Positions 55,604 to 64,000 of a stretch of DNA of 64,000 bases are shown here, one piece after another (position 1 is the first letter of the stretch; each line of letters starts with the position of its first letter). The notes below the pieces were generated by a model. The model was not told the origin of the DNA, ran no database searches, and was given only the letters and a program-made list of their open reading frames with translations. The DNA is taken from assembly GCA_019056435.1 (NCBI GenBank), contig CP077641.1:744001-808000 (forward strand), written 5' to 3'. A program made the translations under genes and the position numbers. Source of the stretch: Stutzerimonas stutzeri (GTDB lineage: Bacteria > Pseudomonadota > Gammaproteobacteria > Pseudomonadales > Pseudomonadaceae).

Positions 55604-56398
55604 TCAGACCGCGACGGGCGCCTTGATGTGCGGATGGGCCTGGTAGCCGACCAGCTCGAAGTCCTCGAAGCGGAAGGCGAACAGGTCCTTCACGTCCGGG
55701 TTGAGCTTCATGGTCGGGAGCGGCAGTGGCTCACGGGTGAGCTGCAGGTCGGCCTGCTCCAGGTGGTTGGCGTAGAGATGGCAGTCGCCGCCGGTCCAGA
55801 TGAATTCACCCGGTTCGAGGTCGCAGACCTGCGCCACCATCAGCGTCAGCAGCGCGTAGCTGGCGATGTTGAAGGGCACGCCAAGGAAGATGTCGGCCGA
55901 ACGCTGGTAGAGCTGGCAGCTGAGCTTGCCGTCGGCGACGTAGAACTGGAACAGCGCGTGACAGGGCGGCAGCGCCATCTGTTCGACCAGGGCCGGATTC
56001 CAGGCCGAGACGATCAGCCGGCGCGAGTCCGGGTTGCGCTTGATCATGTCCACGAGCTTGGCGATCTGGTCGATGGACTCACCGTTCGGTGCCGGCCAGC
56101 TGCGCCACTGATAGCCATATACAGGCCCGAGCTCGCCGTGCTCGTCGGCCCACTCGTCCCAGATCGAGACGCCGTTTTCCTTCAGGTAACGGATATTGGT
56201 CTCGCCTTTGAGAAACCACAGCAGCTCGTGAATGATCGACTTGAGGTGGCACTTCTTGGTGGTCACCAGCGGGAAGCCGTCGGCCAGGTCGAAGCGCATC
56301 TGGTAGCCGAACACGCTGTAGGTGCCGGTGCCGGTGCGGTCGCTCTTGAAGGTGCCGTGCTCGCGCACGTGGCGCATCAGGTCGAGGTACTGTTTCAT
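55604..56398 (-). CDS. thyA: Thymidylate synthase
   Basis: The 264-residue enzyme matches the E. coli length. It has [28 protein letters not shown], the catalytic Cys in [34 protein letters not shown] and the C-terminal APVAV. It methylates dUMP to dTMP with methylenetetrahydrofolate. It lies downstream of lgt (77-base gap), as in E. coli and P. aeruginosa. Confidence 0.99.
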   Translation of the reverse strand: MKQYLDLMRHVREHGTFKSDRTGTGTYSVFGYQMRFDLADGFPLVTTKKCHLKSIIHELLWFLKGETNIRYLKENGVSIWDEWADEHGELGPVYGYQWRSWPAPNGESIDQIAKLVDMIKRNPDSRRLIVSAWNPALVEQMALPPCHALFQFYVADGKLSCQLYQRSADIFLGVPFNIASYALLTLMVAQVCDLEPGEFIWTGGDCHLYANHLEQADLQLTREPLPLPTMKLNPDVKDLFAFRFEDFELVGYQAHPHIKAPVAV

Positions 56399-56475
56399 CG
56401 AGGGGCTCGTCGAACGAAAGTGGGCGCCATAGTAAAGGCTCGTCGCCCGGCTTGTCGCGCCGGACGGAGCAGCGG

Positions 56476-57276
56476 TCAGGCCGTCGCGTTACGCGGCTCG
56501 TGGCGATAGGCCCAGACCATCATCCCGAGACCGATCAGGATCATCGGCACGCAGAGCACCTGCCCCATGGTCAACCAGCCGAAGGCGAGGTAGCCCAGCT
56601 GGGCATCGGGCACACGAACGAACTCGACGATGAAGCGGAAGATGCCGTAGCACACGGCGAACAGGCCGGAAACGGACATGGTCGGCCGCGGCTTGCTCGA
56701 ATACAGCCAGAGAATGACGAACAGGGCGACGCCTTCGAGGGCGAATTGGTAGAGCTGCGAAGGATGGCGCGCCAGCTGCTGCGGATCGGTCGGAAAGACC
56801 ATGGCCCAGGGCACGTCGCTCGCCTTGCCCCAGAGTTCGGCGTTGATGAAATTGCCGATGCGCCCGGCGCCCAGGCCGATCGGCACGAAGGGCGCGATGA
56901 AGTCCATCAGCTCGAAGAAGCGTTTCCCGTTGCGCCGGGCAAAGATCCAGCTGCACAACAGTACGCCGATCAGCCCACCGTGAAAGGACATGCCGCCCTT
57001 CCAAACCTGCAGGATCAGCGTCGGGTCGTTGAGATAGGACGCCAGGTCATAGAACAGCACGTAGCCCAAACGCCCGCCGACAATCACACCCATGGCCACC
57101 CAGAACACCAGGTCGGAGAGTTTGTCCTTGTTCCAGCTCGGGTCGAAGCGATGCAGCCGGCGCGACGCCAACAGCCAGGCACCGCCGATACCGACCAGAT
57201 ACATCAGGCCATACCAATGGATTTGCAACGGCCCCAGCGACACGGCGACGGGGTCTATCTGCGGATAAGGCAGCAT
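56476..57276 (-). CDS. lgt: Prolipoprotein diacylglyceryl transferase
   Basis: The 266-residue inner-membrane enzyme has seven hydrophobic segments and the Lgt signature [17 protein letters not shown] (about residues 136-152), with HGGLIG in the active-site region. It adds diacylglyceryl to the lipobox cysteine of prolipoproteins such as the LemA-family protein in this window. It starts 10 bases after the tauE stop. Confidence 0.97.
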   Translation of the reverse strand: MLPYPQIDPVAVSLGPLQIHWYGLMYLVGIGGAWLLASRRLHRFDPSWNKDKLSDLVFWVAMGVIVGGRLGYVLFYDLASYLNDPTLILQVWKGGMSFHGGLIGVLLCSWIFARRNGKRFFELMDFIAPFVPIGLGAGRIGNFINAELWGKASDVPWAMVFPTDPQQLARHPSQLYQFALEGVALFVILWLYSSKPRPTMSVSGLFAVCYGIFRFIVEFVRVPDAQLGYLAFGWLTMGQVLCVPMILIGLGMMVWAYRHEPRNATA

Positions 57277-57286
57277 CCAGGTTTCC

Positions 57287-58069
57287 TCAGATCAAGAAAT
57301 TGATACCCACGCCCAGCAGCAACAGAGCGAACAGCCGCCGCAACATCTGCGGCGACAGGCGATGCGCGAGCAGCGCGCCGACTCGGGCAAAAAACATACT
57401 GGTGATGGCAACGCCCACCAAAGCCGGCAGGTAAACGAAGCCGACACTCCATTCCGGCAGATGCGCATCCTGCCAGCCCACCACGGCGAAACTCAACGCG
57501 CCGGCGATCGCGATCGGTAAACCACAGGCGGCGGATGTCGCGACGGCCTGCTGCATCGGCACACTGCGCCAGCTGAGAAAGGGCACCGTCAGCGAGCCGC
57601 CGCCAATGCCGAAGATCGCCGATGCCCAGCCGATCACCACCCCGGCGAACGTCAGCACCGGCTTGCCCGGCACGCCCGCGCTGGCCTTGGGCTGCAGCGA
57701 AAAGCCCATGTGCACGGCCATGGCGATGGCAAAGATGCCAATGATCTTCTGCAGCAGCGGGCCCTGGATCGCGGCCGCGGTCAGGCTGCCGAGCGCGGCG
57801 CCCAGCACGATACCGAGCGTCATCCAGAGCACCACCGGCCAGCGTACCGCCCCCTTGCGATGATGGGTCAGGATCGAATTGAGCGAGGTGAAGACGATGG
57901 TAGCCAATGAGGTGCCAACGGCCAGGTGGGTCAGAATCTGCGGATCGAAGCCTTGCGCGGTGAAGCTGAAGACCAGAACCGGCACGATGATCAGCCCACC
58001 TCCCACGCCGAACAGCCCCGCCATAACCCCAGCGAATCCGCCCAGCAGCAGATAAAGCGCGAACTCCAT
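57287..58069 (-). CDS. TauE/SafE (TSUP) family membrane transporter
   Basis: The 260-residue inner-membrane protein has about eight helices in two TSUP repeats: [24 protein letters not shown] at the N-terminus and [22 protein letters not shown] in the second half. Each repeat carries the glycine-rich substrate motif. Members export sulfite or organosulfur/organic anions. It is conserved beside lgt in Pseudomonas, so its role is unlikely to be linked to the sulfur cluster at the left end. The ATG at 58069 gives the best N-terminus. Confidence 0.88.
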   Translation of the reverse strand: MEFALYLLLGGFAGVMAGLFGVGGGLIIVPVLVFSFTAQGFDPQILTHLAVGTSLATIVFTSLNSILTHHRKGAVRWPVVLWMTLGIVLGAALGSLTAAAIQGPLLQKIIGIFAIAMAVHMGFSLQPKASAGVPGKPVLTFAGVVIGWASAIFGIGGGSLTVPFLSWRSVPMQQAVATSAACGLPIAIAGALSFAVVGWQDAHLPEWSVGFVYLPALVGVAITSMFFARVGALLAHRLSPQMLRRLFALLLLGVGINFLI

Positions 58070-58261
58070 CGGACCACCCTGACAAAACAAAGCGGCATGG
58101 TAGCGGAAAAACGCCTTGGCGGCTGGACGCGTGGTCTGCCGACGCGCAAAGGGATCGGCAGCGAACGTCAGCGGTCAGAGTTCGGGTACGTCGGCTCGCT
58201 TGCTTGTGGGCGAGCCGCCCTTTCGTCTAGCCTCGAGCCTCATTCGCCTTTTCGACCGCCT

Positions 58262-59020
58262 ATGTGCTTGATCGTGTTTGCCTGGCGCCCGCAACACTCG
58301 GTGCCCCTGATCGTCGCCGCCAACCGTGACGAATTCTACGACCGTCCCAGCCTGCCACTCGGGCATTGGCAGGACGCGCCCGGCGTCGTCGGCGGCATCG
58401 ATCTGCAGGGTGGCGGTACCTGGATGGCCGTCACCGAACGCGGCCGTTTCGCCGCGCTGACCAACATCCGCGACCCCGGCGCGCCGACCGGCTCGCGCTC
58501 GCGCGGCGAGCTCCCGGCTCAGTACCTGCGGGGCGACCTGTCCCCGGAGGCCTACCTGATCGAGGTGTCGGGCTTTCTCGAGCATTATTCGGGCTTCAAC
58601 CTGCTGGTCGGTGACCGCGACGAGCTGTGGTACCTCAACTCCTGCGAGGCCACGCCACGCAAGCTGGCGGCGGGCGTCTACGGGCTGTCGAACGCGGCGC
58701 TGGACAGTCCCTGGCCGAAGTTGCGGCGGGCACGCGCCGCACTGCAAGGCTGCCTCGACACGGCCAGCTGCGAAACCTTGCTGCAGTTGCTCAGCGACCC
58801 GCGCACCGCCGAGGACGAGGAGCTACCCGATACCGGCGTCTCGCAGGAACTGGAACGGTTGCTGTCGAGCGTGTTCATTGCCAGCGACGACTACGGCACG
58901 CGCGCGAGCACGGTGATCATCCGCCACGCCGATGGCTCGACGGAGGTGGTCGAGCGCAGCTTCGATGCCAAGGGGCCGGCCGGGGAAACCCGCATCGTCC
59001 TGCCGCCGTTTCGCGACTGA
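58262..59020 (+). CDS. NRDE-family (TANGO2-like) protein
   Basis: The 252-residue protein opens with MCLIVFAWRPQHSVPLIVAANRDEFYDRP, the N-terminal Cys and NRDE motif that define the family. It continues with GGIDLQGGGTWMAVTERGRFAALTNIRDP. The human relative TANGO2 and bacterial members are implicated in haem trafficking, but an Ntn-hydrolase activity has also been suggested from the N-terminal Cys. It is divergent from the tauE-lgt-thyA operon and converges on ptsP. Confidence 0.9.
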   Translation: MCLIVFAWRPQHSVPLIVAANRDEFYDRPSLPLGHWQDAPGVVGGIDLQGGGTWMAVTERGRFAALTNIRDPGAPTGSRSRGELPAQYLRGDLSPEAYLIEVSGFLEHYSGFNLLVGDRDELWYLNSCEATPRKLAAGVYGLSNAALDSPWPKLRRARAALQGCLDTASCETLLQLLSDPRTAEDEELPDTGVSQELERLLSSVFIASDDYGTRASTVIIRHADGSTEVVERSFDAKGPAGETRIVLPPFRD

Positions 59021-59037
59021 AACGGCGGCTGCCTCGC

Positions 59038-61309
59038 CTAGATCGCCGCGGCCGGGTTGACCATGCGATCCAGCCCGAGGTTGCGCAGCGTCAATTGCAT
59101 GGTGGCGTGGATGACCTGCGGGCTGTCCATCTTCATCACCTTGGCCAGCAGCTCGCGGCCGGTGGCCGAGCTGATCTGGCGCAGCATCCATTTCACTTTC
59201 GGCAGGTTGGTGGCGTTCATCGACAGGCTGTCGAAGCCCATCGCCAGCAGCAGAATCGCCGCAGCCGGGTCGCCAGCCATTTCGCCGCAGATGCTGACCG
59301 GCTTGCCCTCGTCATGCGCCTCGCGAACGATGCGCTGCAGGGCCTCGAGCACCGCCGGGTGGAGGTAGTCGTAGAGGTCGGCGACGCGCGGGTTGTTGCG
59401 ATCGACGGCCAGCAGGTACTGGGTGAGGTCGTTGGAGCCGACCGAGATGAAGTCCACCTGGCGCGCCAGCTCTCGCGAGGTACACAGCGGCCGGCACTTC
59501 GATCATCACACCGACCGGCGGCATCTCGACGTCGGTGCCTTCGTCGCGCACCTCGCCCCAGGCCCGGTGGATCAGGTGCAGCGCTTCTTCGAGTTCGCGG
59601 GTGCCGGAAATCATCGGCAGCAGGATGCGCAGATTGTTCAGCCCCGCGCTGGCCTTGAGCATGGCGCGCGTCTGCAGCAGGAAGATCTCGGGATGATCCA
59701 GCGTCACGCGGATGCCGCGCCAACCGAGGAACGGGTTTTCTTCCTTGATGGGAAAGTACGGCAGGCTCTTGTCGCCGCCGATGTCCAGGCTGCGCATGGT
59801 CACCGGCAGCGGATGGAAGGCCTGCAGCTGCTCGCGATAGATCGCCATCTGCTCCTTTTCGCTGGGGAAGCGCTCCTTGATCATGAAGGGCACTTCCGTG
59901 CGGTACAGACCGACGCCCTCGGCGCCACGCTCCTGGGCGCGCACCACATCGGCGAGCAGGCCGGTATTGACCCACAGCGGGATGCGCACGCCATCGGTGG
60001 TCTCGCAGGGCAGCTCGCGCAGCACGTCCAGGCCTTCGGACAGCTGGCGCTCCTGCTCGGCGAGCACCAGGTACTGCTCACGCAGCACCTTGGCCGGGTT
60101 GGTGATGATCTCGCCGCGCGTGCCGTCGATGATCAGTTCGATACCATCGACCTTGGAATAAGGCAGGTCCACGGCGCCCATCACCGTGGGAATGCCCATG
60201 GCGCGGGCGAGGATCGCCACATGCGAGTTGCTCGAGCCAAGTACCGAGACCATACCCACGAGCTTGCCTTCGGGCACCTCGCCGAGCATGGCCGGTGACA
60301 GTTCCTCACTGACGAGAATGGTGTTGTCCGGGTAGGTCAGCGTCTGCTGGCGGGCCTGCTGCAGGTAGCTGAGCAGGCGACGACCGATGTCCTTGACGTC
60401 GGAGGCGCGCTCGCGCAGATAGGCGTCGTCCATCATTTCGAAGCGCGCGACGTGGTCGCCGACGACCTGGCGCAGTGCACCCTGCGCCCACTGGCCGGTG
60501 CGGATGACCTTGGTCACCTCGCCGCCGAGGGCGGAATCGTCGAGCATCATCAGGTATACATCGAACAGCGCACGCTCTTCCTTGCGCATCTGCGTGGCGA
60601 GCTTTTCGGACAGCGCGCGCATGTCGGCACGCACCGCCTCCAGTGCCGACTCGAACAGCGCCAGCTCGGCGGGAATGTCATCGACCGTCTTGTCCGGGAC
60701 CACATCCAGGTCGGCTGGCGGCAACACCACCACAGCCTTGCCGACTGCGGCACCCGGCGCCCCGGGAATGCCGATGAAGCGAGTTTCCTGAATACCCTTG
60801 CCCTGCCGGCCGAGGCCGCGGATCGAGCCGGTCGCTTCGGCATGGGCGATGACGCCGGCAAGCTGCGCGCTCATGGTGACGAGGAAGGCTTCCTCGCCCT
60901 CGTCGAACAGGCGCTGCTCCTTCTGCTGAATGACCAGGACGCCCATGACGCGTCGGTGGTGAATGATCGGCGCCCCGAGGAAGGAGGCATAACGCTCCTC
61001 GCCGGTCTCGGCGAAGTAGCGGTAGCGGGGGTGCTCGGAGGCGTGCTCGAGATTGAGGGGTTCTTCCCGTGTGCCGACCAGGCCGACCAGGCCCTCGTTG
61101 GGCGCCATGCTGACCTTGCCGATGGCCTTCTTGTTGAGGCCTTCGGTGGCCATCAGGACGAAGCGGCCGGTTTCGTGGTCGAGCAGGTAGACAGAGCAGA
61201 CCTGGCTGCCCATGGCTTCCCGAACCCTCAACACGATAATGCCCAGGGCCGACTTCAGGTCCTTGGCGGCGTTGACTTCCTGGACGATCTTGCGCAGCGT
61301 GCCGAGCAT
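59038..61309 (-). CDS. ptsP: PTSNtr enzyme I (PtsP), with apparent frameshift
   Basis: The combined product is about 757 residues. It has a GAF domain (residues 15-150), an enzyme I N-domain with the phosphohistidine motif GSSNSHVAILARAMGIPTVMG, and a PEP-binding TIM barrel with GLYRTEVPFM, MRSLDIGGDKSLPYF and, after the break, SICGEMAGDP with the catalytic Cys. The frame breaks at 59474-59478, consistent with loss of a CG from a CGCGCG run (or a +1). It feeds phosphate from PEP into the nitrogen-related PTS (NPr, PtsN). It follows rppH by 19 bases. Confidence 0.93.
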
Positions 61310-61328
61310 GCTCAGGGGCTTTCTCCCG

Positions 61329-61808
61329 TCAGTCCCGCACCAACAGGCGCGGGGCGAGTTCTTTTAACGCGCGACGGTAGACCTCGCGCTTGAAGGTGAC
61401 CACCTGGCCCAGCGGGTACCAGTAGCTGACCCAGCGCCAGCCGTCGAACTCGGGCTTGCCGGTGACGTCCATGCGAACCCGTTCCTCGGCGCCCGTCAGG
61501 CGCAGCAGGAACCACTTCTGCTTCTGACCGATGCACAGCGGCTGGCTGTGCGTGCGCACCAGGCGCTGCGGCAGGCGATAACGCAGCCAGCCACGGGTGC
61601 AGGCGAGGATCCGGACATCCTGCTGTTCCAGGCCGACTTCTTCGTTGAGTTCACGATAGAGCGCTTCTTCGGGCGTCTCGCGCGGATTTATGCCGCCTTG
61701 CGGGAATTGCCAGGCATCCTGATTAATCCGCCGGGCCCAGAGCACCTGGCCGACATCATTGGTCAGGATGATGCCGACATTTGGGCGAAAACCATCGGAG
61801 TCGATCAC
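61329..61808 (-). CDS. rppH: RNA pyrophosphohydrolase
   Basis: The 159-residue protein has the complete Nudix box [23 protein letters not shown] (about residues 37-59) and flanking [11 protein letters not shown] and [20 protein letters not shown] typical of RppH/NudH. It converts 5'-triphosphorylated RNA to monophosphate and starts mRNA decay. The start is GTG at 61808 with GAGG 9 bases upstream. It forms an operon with ptsP, as in E. coli and P. aeruginosa. Confidence 0.97.
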   Translation of the reverse strand: MIDSDGFRPNVGIILTNDVGQVLWARRINQDAWQFPQGGINPRETPEEALYRELNEEVGLEQQDVRILACTRGWLRYRLPQRLVRTHSQPLCIGQKQKWFLLRLTGAEERVRMDVTGKPEFDGWRWVSYWYPLGQVVTFKREVYRRALKELAPRLLVRD

Positions 61809-61988
61809 GGCATACAACCTCGCAAACGCATGTCGCGGCATTGTTCCACAAAAAAGCGGAAAGCAGAAAGCACGCTTCGCGGCCATTGATCCAGCGCCGC
61901 GCACGCGCCGCCGGGCGCACTGCGGAGGTGCCGCCGAGTCGCTAATCCCGCTATGCTGCGCCCCCACCATCAGCTTCGAGGATGCAGC

Positions 61989-62642
61989 GTGCGCCTGGCT
62001 CTTTTCGATCTCGACAACACCCTCCTGGCCGGCGACAGCGACCACGCCTGGGGCGAATTCCTCTGCCAGCGCGGCCTGGTCGACACCGAGTCCTATCGCG
62101 CGCGCAACGACGCCTTCTATCAGGACTACCTGGCCGGCCGACTGGACGTGCACGCCTATCAGAACTTCTGTCAGGAATTGCTCGGCCGCAGCGAAATGGC
62201 GCAGCTCCAGCAGTGGCACGCCGAGTTCATGCGCGACCACATCGAACCCATCGTGCTGGCCAAGGGCGAAGCACTGGTGCGTCAACACCACGAGGCCGGC
62301 GACCGGGTGGTGATCATCACCGCCACCAACCGCTTCATTACCGGCCCGATCGCCAGGCGCCTGGGCGTCGACACCCTCCTCGCCACCGAATGCGAGATGC
62401 GCGATGGCCGCTACACCGGGCGGCTTACCGACATTCCCTGCTTCCAGGAAGGCAAGGTCACCCGCATCGAGCGCTGGCTGCAGGACAACGATCAGAGCCT
62501 GGACGGCAGCTATTTCTACAGCGACTCGCGCAACGATCTGCCACTGCTCGAACGCGTCAGCCATCCGGTTGCCGTCGACCCGGACCCAACGCTCCGGCAG
62601 ATCGCCAAGCAGCGCGGCTGGAAGGTCATTTCGCTGCGCTGA
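61989..62642 (+). CDS. HAD-superfamily IB phosphatase (SerB-like)
   Basis: The 217-residue enzyme has the HAD motif [17 protein letters not shown] with nucleophile and acid Asp, motif [12 protein letters not shown], the Lys in [11 protein letters not shown] and motif [15 protein letters not shown]. The helical cap insertion is that of the SerB/IB subfamily. Its substrate is unknown; related genes are annotated as phosphoserine phosphatase-like. It uses a GTG start with GAGG 7 bases upstream and is divergent from rppH. Confidence 0.9.
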   Translation: MRLALFDLDNTLLAGDSDHAWGEFLCQRGLVDTESYRARNDAFYQDYLAGRLDVHAYQNFCQELLGRSEMAQLQQWHAEFMRDHIEPIVLAKGEALVRQHHEAGDRVVIITATNRFITGPIARRLGVDTLLATECEMRDGRYTGRLTDIPCFQEGKVTRIERWLQDNDQSLDGSYFYSDSRNDLPLLERVSHPVAVDPDPTLRQIAKQRGWKVISLR

Positions 62643-63859
62643 AGGGCGGGCGCTGACCGCGCAGCGTAACCCACCAGCCTGCGGCGAGACCCGCCAACAG
62701 CAGCGCGCCACCCCCGTAAAAGCCAGGAGAAGCCGCCCGGGACGGTCAGCAGGAGAAAGGCCAATGGCGGACCGAGCGCAGCCCCCAGGTCCTGGCCGAT
62801 CGAGTAGCGGGTCATCGAGCGCACCACGTCGCCCTGGCGCGCGGCATCCGCCGCCAGCGCATCACCGAGCGTGGTCAGGGCCGTGCACAGCACCATGACC
62901 AGCAGGCACAGCAGCAGCCATAACCCCAGCGGCAGGTTGAGGACCAGGCAGCCGAAAGCCAACGCCATTGACGCCTGCGCCGCCACCAGCAACGGCAGGC
63001 GTCCCTGTGGGCCGTCGCTGAGCGACCCGATCCGACCGCCTAGCCATGTCTCCCAGCTCCAGCGTGCTGCCTGCAACAACCCCGACAGCGCAGTCACGCC
63101 AAACAGCACGCCAAACAGCGCAATTTCGGCCCCATAGAGATGAGCGATCAGCGCGCTGAGGGTCGCAGCCAGCACGCCCTGCACCAGCAGCGCAATGCTG
63201 AAGCCGTTGAAGACGATGCGCCGCCAGTGACGCGGCAGCGCGGCAGCCGTCGACCGGCTCGCCCGCTGGCTGGGCAAGGGTTGGTGACCGGCCGGCGGGT
63301 GAAATCCGAACAGCAGCAATGGAAATCCCAGCAGCGCCACCGCGCCGAACGCCAGGGCGAGCGCCGGCAGGCCGAACACGGGCACCAGCAGCCCGCCAAC
63401 CAACATACCGACAAGACTGCCCAGGCGGTACAGCCCGTTGTACAGACCCATGGCCCGGCCGCGCTGATCGTCAGCGGCGCAATAGACGACCGCCGACAGC
63501 CCGCCGATGCGAAAGAACGACCACGCCACGCCCCAAAGCGCGCGCAGCACCAGCCAGGCGACGAACCCACTGGCCAACGCGTAGCCGGCAGTGGTGACGA
63601 CCCCGAGCATGACCGCCACCAGCAGGCCAGCCTTCAGGGAGATGCGCGCGTAGAGCGCCCCGATCAGCGGGTTGAATGGCAGACGGATGAACCGGTTGAC
63701 CGCCAACAGCACGCCTACCTGCCAGAGCGAATCCAGCCCGGCCTCGCGCCAGTAGATCGGCAGCGCGATGTAGAGCATGGAATCGCCAGTCAGGCACAGG
63801 GCGGTGACCAGCGCCACGATGACGACATCTGCCGGTGCCTTGCTGGCCGCTCCGGTCAT
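62626..63859 (-). CDS. MFS transporter, with apparent frameshift near its C-terminus
   Basis: The protein of about 410 residues has 12 predicted membrane segments with the MFS inter-helix patterns [19 protein letters not shown] after helix 2 and [23 protein letters not shown]. Near 62718-62721 an extra A in an A4 run shifts the frame. Removing it yields [20 protein letters not shown] and a stop at 62626, overlapping the end of the converging HAD gene by 17 bases. The substrate is unknown. GGGG precedes the ATG at 63859, whose A also belongs to the stop of the upstream gene (TGATG). Confidence 0.82.
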
Positions 63860-64000
63860 CACATCCCCTTGCTCACCATCAGATAGAAGATCGCCACAAA
63901 GGCGATGAACGCCGGCCAGCCCAGGGCAAACCACCAGCGCATGTAACGGAACGCCTCGGGCGCGAGCGGGGTGCCGTCCCGCAGGGCCTGTTCGGCCAGC
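63859..64000 (-). CDS. C-terminal end of a DUF2269-family membrane protein, cut by the window edge
   Basis: The last 46 residues are visible: a segment ending in PEAFRYMRWWFALGWPAFIAF, a hydrophobic helix and the tail FYLMVSKGM. The pattern RYMRWWFALGWPAF followed by a single helix matches the C-terminus of DUF2269 proteins. Its stop overlaps the MFS start (TGATG), so the two are translationally coupled. Confidence 0.7.
   Translation of the reverse strand, partial: LAEQALRDGTPLAPEAFRYMRWWFALGWPAFIAFVAIFYLMVSKGM

Noticed and set aside
57287-58069. TauE/SafE protein as part of the left-end sulfur cluster
   Set aside because: It is 50 kb away and belongs to the conserved tauE-lgt-thyA block.

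Overview
The window is about 64 kb of GC-rich, gene-dense chromosome from a gammaproteobacterium. Protein sequences and gene order point to Pseudomonas sensu lato, most likely the P. stutzeri (Stutzerimonas) group. The order rubredoxin reductase - rubredoxin - glcA/B/G/F/E/D-glcC - ubiC-ubiA - phoB-phoR - CNNM protein - M23 peptidase - response regulator, and the block HAD-rppH-ptsP-tauE-lgt-thyA, match what I remember of P. aeruginosa chromosomal order (not checked by search). I found no rRNA, tRNA, CRISPR array or intact mobile element.

Layout. 1-4 kb: an iron-sulfur / putative sulfur-metabolism cluster (end of an AprB-like ferredoxin, HEAT-repeat protein, FdxA, DUF971, YeiH-type exporter, ferredoxin-NADP reductase). 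4-8 kb: a three-subunit molybdenum hydroxylase / aldehyde dehydrogenase with a triheme cytochrome c. 8-16 kb: a periplasmic solute-binding protein, an FtsH-like protease paralogue, a GlxA-type regulator, a TPR protein and a LemA/TPM-domain envelope operon. 16-20 kb: glutarate/lysine degradation (gcdH, CoA-transferase, gcdR). 19.7-23.4 kb: a Fic protein, an SCP2-like protein, HU (HupN type), rubredoxin and its reductase. 23.5-33 kb: the complete glycolate operon glcDEFGB-glcA with its divergent regulator glcC and two identical 15-bp operators. 33-34.7 kb: ubiC-ubiA.

34.7-42.1 kb is an accessory insertion between ubiA and phoB. It holds a decayed ISL3-type transposase and a complete regulator/kinase/aldolase/tripartite-transporter operon for a sugar acid that is degraded through 2-dehydro-3-deoxygalactonate. 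42.2-48.7 kb: the PhoBR region and universal stress protein. 49-53.6 kb: a Liv-type ABC importer. 53.6-55.6 kb: an orphan ParA and a GluR0-like ligand-gated potassium channel. 55.6-64 kb: thyA, lgt, tauE, an NRDE protein, ptsP, rppH, a HAD phosphatase, an MFS transporter and the end of a DUF2269 gene.

A striking property is the number of single frameshifts in otherwise well-conserved genes (fpr, glxA-like, caiB-like, gcdR twice, fic, glcE, tctC, the CNNM gene, ptsP, the MFS gene). Several fall in short homopolymers, and the adjacent frame continues the protein without loss. Residual sequencing or assembly indels explain this better than mass gene decay, so I annotate these as CDS with an apparent frameshift.
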